Positions 22,960 through 32,524 of a stretch of 64,000 nt of DNA are shown in pieces. Each line of letters opens with the position of its first letter. Positions within the stretch are counted from its first letter, which is position 1. The notes beneath the pieces were generated by a model. The model saw only the letters and a list, made by a program, of their open reading frames with translations. It was not told the DNA's origin and searched no databases. The stretch lies in assembly GCA_029204045.2 (NCBI GenBank), contig CM055071.1, positions 16,699,161 through 16,763,160 of the forward strand, in the 5' to 3' direction. The position numbers were made by a program, and so were the translations under genes. Source of the DNA: Tillandsia leiboldiana (lineage: Eukaryota; Streptophyta; Magnoliopsida; Poales; Bromeliaceae).

Positions 22960-23663
22960 AGTACTCACACCCGTTGTTGCTCCCAGAGACTTCTTCAGCG
23001 GCGGCGACACAGGTAGATCAAGGCAAGGGAGCCGCGCACTAGCTTGGGCCTTTTTCCTGGGAGGATTGTTAGAGGTGGATCTACTACTTCCTTTATTTCC
23101 AGTTTTAGTATAGTGACCAGACTACTGTATATTTTTTGGTCTGGCTGGAGCCAGTTGTTTGTTTTATATTTTGGAGTTGTATATTTTGGGTGTTGTGGTC
23201 AGTATAGTGGAGGTGTACTTGATGTATATTTATAGTTATTAGTTGTTTTGTACCTTGTAGTAGAGTGTTAGAGTTATCCTATTTTGTATGGTTGGTGGGA
23301 GTGTATTATCTATGTTTTAGATAGCTATGTGAGACTTATGTATATAGTTTCTTTTTCAGTTGAGTTGTACTTGTGTTATTGTAGAGTTGGATCGGTTAAT
23401 CTGATGGAACCTTGTTCTTTTTGGTGTCAGTTTTGTACTTGGTGGTGGTGGTGTTGTGGTTGTTGGTTGGAGGGGGTGTTGTTTATTGTTATACAGTAGT
23501 CTATGTTCATCTCTCGCTCTGTACCACTTTTTGTGGCTATACTTTTCTTGTACACAGTACTGGGTGGCTTGAGTTATGTATCGCTTCGTATATGTAGGAA
23601 ATACTTCATATACGGCGGATCTATTGTCGCTCTCGAGTTCTGGTCTACACTTGGGGCGTGACA
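22960..23663 (+). mobile_element. 3' part of a gypsy LTR (element D), plus strand
   Basis: The segment begins with agtac, the target duplication of element E, and ends ttggggcgtgaca, the gypsy LTR terminus used by the other elements here. After 23663 the copia C env-position frame resumes. It is therefore the right-hand remainder of an LTR that was inserted in copia C and later split by element E. It is T- and G-rich, has no coding capacity, and the expected 5-bp duplication is gtgga. Confidence 0.65.
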
Positions 23664-24105
23664 GTGGACCTCTTGAGTTCACAACTAATGTGCGAAATGG
23701 GTCTCTGGAGATTACTCTGCACACTGTTGCAGCTGCGTTGGGCATGGAGGCTAATGTCGTGGATATGCCCTATACGCACGGTCATTCGTTATCGAATCTG
23801 AATTGGCACAAAGTTGTGGATGCCGCCTACTTGCCAAATACACGATCTGCCGGCAATTCTGTCTATTCCAAGGAGTTGAAACGATAGTATAGGTTCCTAA
23901 ACTTTATTGTTTGTTATAACATTCTTCCAACTATGCAAACAAAGGTAGTTCGTTGGGAGCGACTACTCTCTATGTATCTTGTGGGACATCCGATATAGGC
24001 TAGGGGGGTTGAATTTGAATATTCCGTACATCGTGTGGTCGTGGATGACTAAGGATATGAAAACCCCACATCCTAGTGAGCGGCTGCCGTTTCCCATTTA
24101 ATTCT
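23664..24105 (+). pseudogene. Degraded ORF of copia C (plant-transposon-protein-like domain)
   Basis: Open to a stop at 23885, then continues in the same sense with scattered stops. Recognisable stretches include SLEITLHTVAAALGME, ILPTMQTKVVRWERLL and MYLVGHPI. The pattern (helical block with a conserved 'I-x-IT-x5-ALG' followed by an 'R-x-LH/LN-I...ILP' block) resembles the putative plant transposon protein domain often found in the env position of SIRE-type elements. It is inactive. The 5' part was removed by the D insertion at 23663. Confidence 0.5.
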
Positions 24106-24328
24106 AACGATAATTCTGTCAAGAATTTCTTTTTGTAGAGAGTACAAGAGTTCAATGCTCCTAATAGTGTCTAAGTTATAGAGTTTGTTTTAGTAGTATT
24201 TTGTGTATTTTATTTTTCTTGGATCGGTCATGCGTAAAAATTGTTGTTTGGTGATTGCAACAAATTCCTATTTTTTTTATATACTTTGAGTCAGTGTATT
24301 TTGTCACGAAATCACTAAAGGGGGAGAT
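24106..24328 (+). mobile_element. Copia C 3' untranslated region and polypurine tract
   Basis: Shares phrases with copies A/B (gagagtacaag, gtctaagt, ttgtcacgaaatc). Ends with the polypurine tract aaagggggaga at 24317-24327. Confidence 0.7.
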
Positions 24329-25272
24329 TGTTACGGCATAAATTGGCGGATTTTGTAAAAGGATTGGAGTCTTGAAGGTTAAAGATAAAGACTCAGAGAA
24401 AAAGGATAGCAGACTGAAGTTGAAAAATATATGAAGTTACCATAAAAGGATCCACAACACTCAGGTATGATTAAACAACGTTAATGGTGATTTATATGTA
24501 TTTCATTGTTTAGAAGCATTTAGAATAAGTTAAAATTGAATAAAAATCAAAACTGCACACTTTGCGTATTCAGAGTCCGGACCTTTGAAGAAAAGTACAA
24601 ACTCCGAAAGTTGTCTGACCTTTTTGCCGCTGAAGGTTCAGACCTTTTGGAAAAAGCCTGAACCTCAAAAGTAAAAAAAAAAAATTGCGTAGAAGTCTGG
24701 ATCTTTGGAGAAAAAGTCCGGACCCCTGCTTCACACAAGGAAAGTCCGGACTGTGAAGAAAAAGCCTGGACCTTGAAGTTATTGTGCAACTTCAAAGTTC
24801 AGACCCTATCAAAAAGGTCCGGAGCTTGACCGCGGGATGACTTTCCTTATATGCAGTTTTTGACTTCTATTTTGATTCTAATTGCTTCTAACCCTACAAA
24901 TAAACACCTGAGGTGCTTATGAACGTATTGAAGAAGAGAAACATTTTCTAATCTTTAAATTCTTCTTTTAATCTCTTGATCGTCTTTTTTTATCAAGACT
25001 TCTTCGTCAATTTGATTCATGTGGTTTTAACTCATTCTTTCTTTTAAGAATCAAATTGATGAATGCTTAAAAGGTGTTACTCTCCCATACATAATTCTCT
25101 AAGCATCTAAATCACCGCCAACTACTTTGAAAGAGTTACGGGAAGAATGACGGTGCGTGTATTCACATGAAAGCCAAGGAGTTGGTGGAGACTTTGTGGA
25201 TTCAAAGATGGACGCCGATCATGAATTCGAGACACGCTGTGGACCAGCGAAGGAGATCTACTTCGAGCGTAC
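24329..25272 (+). mobile_element. LTR of copia C, left part
   Basis: Starts TGTTACGGCATAAATTGG. It is a diverged relative of LTRs A/B with the same layout: palindrome array of the gtccggac type (24571-24835), TATA-like tacaaataaa (24895), and U5. It is split at gtac (25269-25272) by the 6-kb LTR element; the rest is 31338-31588. Confidence 0.8.
24571..24835. repeat. Diverged palindrome array (gtccggac type) in LTR C
   Basis: About ten words related to AGTCCGGACC (exact gtccggac at three or more places, others one or two bases off), separated by A-rich spacers such as tttgaagaaaaag. It occupies the same place before the TATA box as the gatccggatc arrays of A and B. Confidence 0.75.
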
Positions 25273-26894
25273 TGTCACGGGGTCAGCTTTTTCGCCTTAA
25301 AATTACCCCGTGCGGCGCTCAAGTGTCGCACACCCGAGCCAGCCTTCCCGAGTCCCCTTGCCACGGACACGCCCTCGAACTTAAACAGCGGGATCAAACT
25401 CAAGCCTTAACCAAGCATGCTCCTCCACGAGCCTGACTGCCCGGCGCCGCGCCTTACGTCGAACCCTTTGTCGAACTCCGCGAGTTCCGAACAAACAGCC
25501 CCGCCACCGAGGCTGGCCTTCAAGCCGAGTATATTCCGCCTAGCCGGACAAACTCTCCTCGAGAGTGCTACTAACCGAATGTCCCTTTGCCTCCGAAGCA
25601 AACATCCAGGACAATACAAGTTCTCACAATTTAGTCCATTCGAATGGGCCCGAGCGAGTTGCCCCTGCGCGTTCCGCTCGTCTGCTTAACCGAGCGACCC
25701 GTCCCACGCATTTCGCCCGTCTGCCAGCCCATTGCCTTGCCAAGGCGCCGCGCGCCCCGCAATTCCCACGACAGGATCCATAATCGAGTCGGGCATGTCC
25801 CGTTCCGCCGGCCACCTAGTTCCGACATCGCTCCCGATTCGGTCCAAGGTCCGCTTCCCGAATACCCCACACTACTTGTTCCTGCGTGTGTTCCCTTCGC
25901 AAGGGTTTGCCAACCTAGCGACATTCTCCCCGCGTCGCCAACCCCCCTGGCACCTCCATTGCACGACCATGCTTGGCCGCCAACACACTCGGCCCAGCAT
26001 CCAAGGTTGCTTGACGGATGTCGCTCACAATCGAATCAGCCTCGCTCCGCTCCGCTAGCCATTCGGCACCTCCATTGCACGGCCATGCCTGGCCGCCAAC
26101 ACCCTCGGTCCTCTCCATGGCTCACTTCACGAAAACCAGCATCGATTGCCTCCTCTTACTTCGTGGGCCGCGCCACACGAATCCCCGCTCGGCACCACTG
26201 CCTTTGCGAGCCTTGCCCATTACGGCGGACCGACCGTTCCTTCGCCTCGCGAACTTCGTAGGCCTCGCGCCTCACGAATCCCCGCTAGGCACCCACATGC
26301 CTTTGCAAGCCTTGTCCCTTGAGGCGGACCAACCTTCACAAGACTATCCCTCATCCGCTCGTTCGCTCCACTACAGAGATCCGAAACGGCATAAGGTAGT
26401 GCAAGCGAACCTAGAGGCAAAACCTCTGGGCCAACCCCGCTCCGTAATGCCGTCGACCTCATGTCTTTGGCATTACCCTAAGCCCGTGTGCTCAACGCCC
26501 ATCAAATCCCGCTCACACGAACTTAGGCTTGGCGACTCCGCTCGCCAAGGGATGGCCTATGTCCTATAGGCCAACGGGGGAGTCGGGGCCACTTCGCAAG
26601 TGTCCAACCCCTCCTTATATAACCCACGAGGCATCCACCCCTTTGGCACCCCGGGGGTACAAAGGTGCTCACCGAGGGGTATGTTTTGAAACCCCGCATG
26701 CGGCACCATTTTCATGGTCATGGCATGGGCCATTGCTAGGGAATTGCCTCCGTTGGTTCGCCCGCGGCTCAACCCTGACGGATTGTCCCAACTTCGCAAA
26801 CCCGTAACTCTGTCAACCCAAATGCCTACCAAATGTCATCCAAAAGTGGCCCCCAAGGATGTCACGGTCGAACCAACACGATCGACACGTGACA
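25273..26894 (-). repeat. 3' LTR of the LARD-like element
   Basis: Copy of 29716-31337. Differences noticed: one C fewer or more near 25945, cctttgc/ccttcgc near 26301, cttcaca/cttcgca near 26336, aaggga/aagaga near 26549, ccttata/cctctata near 26615, gtatgt/gtacgt near 26683. Open frames here are on both strands and overlap; none resembles a protein family. Confidence 0.88.
26609..26626 (-). promoter_or_regulatory. TATA box of the LARD-like LTR
   Basis: The minus strand reads gggttatataagg in the 3' LTR and gggttatatagagg in the 5' LTR (about 31056-31070). A TATA box at this place fits the U3/R boundary in element sense. The two LTRs differ right inside it. Confidence 0.55.
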
Positions 26895-29715
26895 GACTCC
26901 CCCACCCAAGTTATCGACGCCCTCGTCGATGTCCATCCGTTCTCCAGCTTCGTTGATAGCTGCCAACTACTACTCCAGATCAGAGCTGCCCTCGGCCTTG
27001 GCATCGCATGCCACACTGACCCACACTTGAGCATGTCCGCTACCCAACGTGACGCTTCCGTGCTTCCAGCTTGGTTGATAGCTGCCAACCACTACTCCAG
27101 ATCAGAGCTGCCATCGGCCTTGGCATCGCATGCCACGCTGACCCGCCTTGAGTATGTCCGCTACCCAACGCGTTGCTGAAACTCCTTGGTCCTCTCGACC
27201 AAACCACAGATCAGAGCCGCCCTCGGCCTTGGCATCCCATGCCACACTGACCCAGTACACTGTACAAACCATTCTGTCCCCTTGAGTTGAAGCTCCCAGC
27301 TCCGGATGCCTCCCCCGCACCACAAAACTCCTCCACGGAACTAGAATGTTAACCTTGTCGTCTGCTCACGACAACCCAGATGGCACTGGCACTTCTCTGC
27401 AACTCGGTCTTTCTCGAGGTGCTACTCGGCCCTTCTGTCCCTTTCGCCCCTACTTCACCCAAGTCTCCTGCAGCTAGTAGCCAACCTTGTGCCTCCCTCG
27501 CAGGGAAATCCATTTCCAGCTAGCGATCTCTTCCCAGAACGCTACCGGACCAACTAGTGCACTCGGTATACTCCGCGAATACACCCATTCCAAATGTGCA
27601 CGAGTTCCTTAGAAAATCAGTAGAGTGGCCCTCCCTCGCTCCCTCCGAGGTCAAACTCCAAACGTCCCAACGTCTTGGAGCGTCCAACGCGAATCAGCTC
27701 GCAGCTCGGCTTCGCTTCTCCACCTCGAAATATCACAATATTCATCTAGGCTTCTCCACCCTGGAGCTCCCAATACACAAACTGTGGTCGGGCCAGATCA
27801 CATCCAACCCCTTCCATTATCCATGAGTACTTCTGCCCATCTCGTGCCCTTCCCGCACACAACTTTGGCCTCACAAATGCCCCCGCAATCACATAACGTC
27901 AAGCCATCACCATGGTCTCTCCGAGTTTTCGAGTCTTTTGCCGAGACACACCTGCCCTCGACTACTTCGCACATCTACTTGCTCTACCATGAACTCTTGT
28001 TATGCCTCCTGACTGCTTTGCACTTTCGCTACTCGTTGCTGCTTAGCACCTTTGGCTTCTGTACTCCCGGTCGCTCAAGCCCACTCCCTCTAGGCTCTCG
28101 CTAAACCCGACTTCGGTCCTCCACCAAAGTCCTCAGCCAAGTTCGAGACTAACGACACCTCGTTTCCATTGCTCAAACTTGCCGTCCTCCATACCTCTAG
28201 CAATCACCTTCGCAATAGCCGCTGAACGGAACCCAAGCTTAACCCATCTGCTAGTCTTTCTCACAACTGCTGGTAACGGTGATGTCGCCATCCAACGTCC
28301 ACCCCCTCACAAATTGCGATACCTCGACCCTTTGAGTTGACAACTGAGTCTTTCCCCTCCCAGCAACCTGTCACTAGGCGATCCTGGACCACGGTCCACC
28401 CGAGTGCCATGACTTGTCTCCACGTCTACACTCGAGTCCCAGTCCCTCCGCTCCAAAAGCTCAGGTCCTCGCACAACCTTTGCAATCTGCCAGCAGAGTC
28501 CACACGATCCGTCGCACGGATGCGTGCTCGCTATCTCGAGACCTTAGCACTGCCACTGCTTTTCCCGAACATAGCATCTTACCTTGTTCCTCTGAACAAA
28601 GTCCAATCTCATCGTTTGATCTGCTCGAATAGGGAGTCCCATTCGTCCAACCTGTGGCCACACCATCGAGAGCAACCGATCCCCCATCGGCCTTCTCGCC
28701 CCAAGTGAGAAACACCAAACCATCCAGCAACCCTTGGCCCACTTCACAACCTAGCCTAAAGCTCAGCTGTTACTGCCACGGACCCGATCAGTCTTGGTTC
28801 CCAACTTGTGCTCCACGAAGTTAACTCCTCTGACATGTGTGTTTTTCTCCGCCACGTTCCTTAGACAAGGTCCCTTATCAAGTTACCAAACATCGGGGCC
28901 ACATTCTGCTCAAATGTGCTCCCCCACCCTGAGTCGCAAGCTCCGCCGAGCGCACTCAGACCAAATCCAGGCATTCGCAATGCCCACTTCCGCTGCGCGA
29001 GTTTCGGTTCTACCACAACCTTGACTACACCCAACAGCGGGATCCACGTCATTCGTCCATTGTACACGTGGATGCTGTTCTGAACAATCAACGCTGTCAC
29101 CGCCCTGCCCAGACACAGACTTTTCTCCTTACCCTAGGAGTACAGGTTCAATTGCGATCTCTTTCTCGCATCGAGATAACTCTTTTCAATTCATGGGTAC
29201 ACACTCGAAGAGTAATCGATCTCCCATCGATCTTCTTGTACTGAAACACTTAAACTCAGTCACTACGAAGAAACCCTTCTGCCGCGTGTGCTGCATCCCA
29301 ATCCTTCCCTTCTAGAGATTCATCCGCTGCAAGACCACAATCCCGGAAGCACATCGTCGCACAATGTGTTCCTCTCTTTCCCAAGCCGCGAACACCACTT
29401 CACGAGCTCGGATTCCTTAGGCACCCGCCTAATTCCACTCCGTGGTAACCGCGACCACGGACCACATAATGATTCTCCCAATCATTGCCTCGTCGCCTGT
29501 CACACGACTTAGGACTTAGCCATTCTCACAAGTAACCGTACTAGAATCCGCTGCACTCTGACTCCGCATCTCCCACAAGCGTAGTACCGCCACAGTGCCT
29601 CGCCGACGCCTAGTACCTTCGTTGGAGTGACTCCTCTCACACCAACTTCGCCGCCAAGGTCGCACCTTCCGGCCAAATCTTCATCCCATGAGCTCAACTT
29701 AGCTCTGATACCACT
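26895..29715 (-). mobile_element. Internal region of the LARD-like element, non-coding
   Basis: C-rich on the plus strand (G-rich in element sense), without ORFs over about 95 codons and without gag-pol motifs. It starts in element sense at the primer-binding site TGGTATCAGAG (29713-29703) and ends in the polypurine tract gggtggggga (26907-26898). A roughly 120-bp unit is repeated two to three times at 26945-27255. Confidence 0.8.
26945..27255. repeat. ~120-bp direct repeats inside the LARD-like element
   Basis: The phrase agatcagagctgccctcggc starts at 26977, 27099 (one change) and 27208 (agccgccc). Units one and two also share ttgatagctgccaac and gtccgctacccaacg. Spacing is 122 and 109 bp. 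Confidence 0.85.
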
Positions 29716-31337
29716 TGTCACGGGGTCAGCTTTTTCGCCTTAAAATTACCCCGTGCGGCGCTCAAGTGTCGCACACCCGAGCCAGCCTTCCCGAGTCCCC
29801 TTGCCACGGACACGCCCTCGAACTTAAACAGCGGGATCAAACTCAAGCCTTAACCAAGCATGCTCCTCCACGAGCCTGACTGCCCGGCGCCGCGCCTTAC
29901 GTCGAACCCTTTGTCGAACTCCGCGAGTTCCGAACAAACAGCCCCGCCACCGAGGCTGGCCTTCAAGCCGAGTATATTCCGCCTAGCCGGACAAACTCTC
30001 CTCGAGAGTGCTACTAACCGAATGTCCCTTTGCCTCCGAAGCAAACATCCAGGACAATACAAGTTCTCACAATTTAGTCCATTCGAATGGGCCCGAGCGA
30101 GTTGCCCCTGCGCGTTCCGCTCGTCTGCTTAACCGAGCGACCCGTCCCACGCATTTCGCCCGTCTGCCAGCCCATTGCCTTGCCAAGGCGCCGCGCGCCC
30201 CGCAATTCCCACGACAGGATCCATAATCGAGTCGGGCATGTCCCGTTCCGCCGGCCACCTAGTTCCGACATCGCTCCCGATTCGGTCCAAGGTCCGCTTC
30301 CCGAATACCCCACACTACTTGTTCCTGCGTGTGTTCCCTTCGCAAGGGTTTGCCAACCTAGCGACATTCTCCCCGCGTCGCCAACCCCCTGGCACCTCCA
30401 TTGCACGACCATGCTTGGCCGCCAACACACTCGGCCCAGCATCCAAGGTTGCTTGACGGATGTCGCTCACAATCGAATCAGCCTCGCTCCGCTCCGCTAG
30501 CCATTCGGCACCTCCATTGCACGGCCATGCCTGGCCGCCAACACCCTCGGTCCTCTCCATGGCTCACTTCACGAAAACCAGCATCGATTGCCTCCTCTTA
30601 CTTCGTGGGCCGCGCCACACGAATCCCCGCTCGGCACCACTGCCTTTGCGAGCCTTGCCCATTACGGCGGACCGACCGTTCCTTCGCCTCGCGAACTTCG
30701 TAGGCCTCGCGCCTCACGAATCCCCGCTAGGCACCCACATGCCTTCGCAAGCCTTGTCCCTTGAGGCGGACCAACCTTCGCAAGACTATCCCTCATCCGC
30801 TCGTTCGCTCCACTACAGAGATCCGAAACGGCATAAGGTAGTGCAAGCGAACCTAGAGGCAAAACCTCTGGGCCAACCCCGCTCCGTAATGCCGTCGACC
30901 TCATGTCTTTGGCATTACCCTAAGCCCGTGTGCTCAACGCCCATCAAATCCCGCTCACACGAACTTAGGCTTGGCGACTCCGCTCGCCAAGAGATGGCCT
31001 ATGTCCTATAGGCCAACGGGGGAGTCGGGGCCACTTCGCAAGTGTCCAACCCCTCCTCTATATAACCCACGAGGCATCCACCCCTTTGGCACCCCGGGGG
31101 TACAAAGGTGCTCACCGAGGGGTACGTTTTGAAACCCCGCATGCGGCACCATTTTCATGGTCATGGCATGGGCCATTGCTAGGGAATTGCCTCCGTTGGT
31201 TCGCCCGCGGCTCAACCCTGACGGATTGTCCCAACTTCGCAAACCCGTAACTCTGTCAACCCAAATGCCTACCAAATGTCATCCAAAAGTGGCCCCCAAG
31301 GATGTCACGGTCGAACCAACACGATCGACACGTGACA
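29716..31337 (-). repeat. 5' LTR of the LARD-like element
   Basis: Complete LTR in minus orientation; see the whole-element entry. Preceded on the minus-strand inner side by the primer-binding site at 29703-29713. Confidence 0.88.
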
Positions 31338-31588
31338 GTACGGTAAAGATTGAGTCGTGGTGTAGCGTAATCACCTTTTACGTATTTTCATCTTAATGAA
31401 TTTTTCGTGTGATCGGTTCCGTAGATTTTTTACTCCGAGAAAATTTTTTCCACATAAAATCTTGGCGCATTGATTTTATTTCCGCATTTTTTTTTTATAC
31501 TAAGATTGTTTGATTTATCGTTTACATTTATTAACCCCCCTCTAGATATAGTTTCACCTATTTAGATTCTAGGGTTTCATAACTTACA
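31338..31588 (+). mobile_element. LTR of copia C, right part
   Basis: Resumes after the duplicated gtac with gtaaagattgagtcg..taatcacc, which matches the same phrase in LTR B (14908-14942). It ends ...taacttaca at 31588. The sequence after it is unrelated to copia, so this is the right end of element C; the 5-bp target duplication should be atttc. Confidence 0.7.
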
Positions 31589-31674
31589 ATTTCTACTGCA
31601 TCACACATGCTTGCCAATATAATCAAGCATCCATATAGATCCTCATCAAGGGAAGAATCTGACCCTACGCAAGT

Positions 31675-32029
31675 CTATTGGTTGATGCCAGGTATGGAAA
31701 GCCTTAGTTGCAACACGAGAAGACATTGCAATGAGTCAAAACTCTTGCCTGTTGATTTGGATGGTTGTGATAGCAATATAAGAAGAGCAAACGGTGTAGA
31801 TTGATCCAGAATATAGCCATATGAGCCCTGATGCACGGACTGAAATCTTTACTATGAAGATATAGTAAAATAACAGTGTAGAATTTTGAAAGAGTACCAT
31901 GGATGAATCAATAAGAGATTCAGTAAATTGGGCACCGTATTCAATCCTTCCCATAGACTTGTTAGAGAAATTCTCATGAAGCACTAATAATGCAGCCAAA
32001 GTCGACGTGTCTGGCGTCAACTTCAAAAT
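31675..32029 (-). pseudogene. Two coding-like exons of an unidentified gene
   Basis: Exon at 31898-32029 (acceptor tttag, donor ATG|GTACTC, 44 codons) contains LTPDTSTLAALLVLHENF and RIEYGAQFTESLIDSSM. The next exon, 31675-31839 (acceptor tttcag), continues in phase with SVHQGSYGYILDQSTPFALL, then LQCLLVLQLRLSIPG, and stops at TAG 31675-31677. Both have correct splice borders, phase 0 and protein-like composition. No upstream exons were found, because the neighbouring gene 32525-38138 occupies that side on the same strand. It is either the tail of a gene whose front has been lost, or a captured fragment. The family was not recognised. Confidence 0.45.
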
Positions 32030-32524
32030 CTAAAGTAGTTCTGTTGTAGAACAAAGAATTCGCATACATGGGTAACCATAGTTGACGAGAAGTCCCCTCA
32101 CTGTACAATCATTAGATCAATATACAACCACCAGATTCGAGCACTCTCACAATGAACAGCCGGTAAAGACAATCAATTTGATTTAACTTTTTTTCAAGCA
32201 TAAACTGTGAGCAGTAAAAAAAACTGAACAATGGCTACAGCATTAACAAAATATATTAGATAAAGGACATCTACAGTTAACCATTAAACATATTTAAGTC
32301 CATACCTTTTCTTCGACTGGATAAATTAAAGATACATAGATACAATTGCCATACAAAGGAGTTCATGACTCCCTAAGCAGAGACAGTTTAGGAACATTCA
32401 GATTCTACACCACGAAAAAATAGTCCAAAACAGTGGAGCAGTCTCATGTCCTGAAACATACAGCTAAGATACCTTTGCCCAACTATCCATTTGCATAGCA
32501 GATTAGCTCGAGAATTTCACTGTC

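Larger units (their letters stand above)
25273..31337 (-). mobile_element. Young non-coding LTR retrotransposon (LARD-like), minus strand
   Basis: Two LTRs of exactly 1622 bp (25273-26894 and 29716-31337) flank a 2821-bp internal region. Outer ends are TGTCACGGGG...CACGTGACA, with the target duplication gtac on both sides (25269-25272, 31338-31341). A primer-binding site for initiator tRNA-Met on the minus strand lies 2 nt from the right LTR, and a polypurine tract beside the left LTR, so the element reads right to left. By eye I found about six differences between the LTRs. No gag or pol motif was seen in the internal region, so mobilisation would need proteins supplied by another element. 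Confidence 0.88.

Noticed and set aside
25644..26569. Overlapping open frames of 100-205 codons on both strands in the LARD-like LTRs
   Set aside because: They are in the LTRs, occur identically in both copies, overlap in opposite directions and show no domain. C-rich sequence with few stops explains them.
31607..31804. Plus-strand open frame of 65 codons overlapping the orphan minus-strand exons
   Set aside because: It could be real, but it starts beside the copia C border and has no splice partners, whereas the minus-strand reading has two in-phase exons with proper splice sites. Not called.
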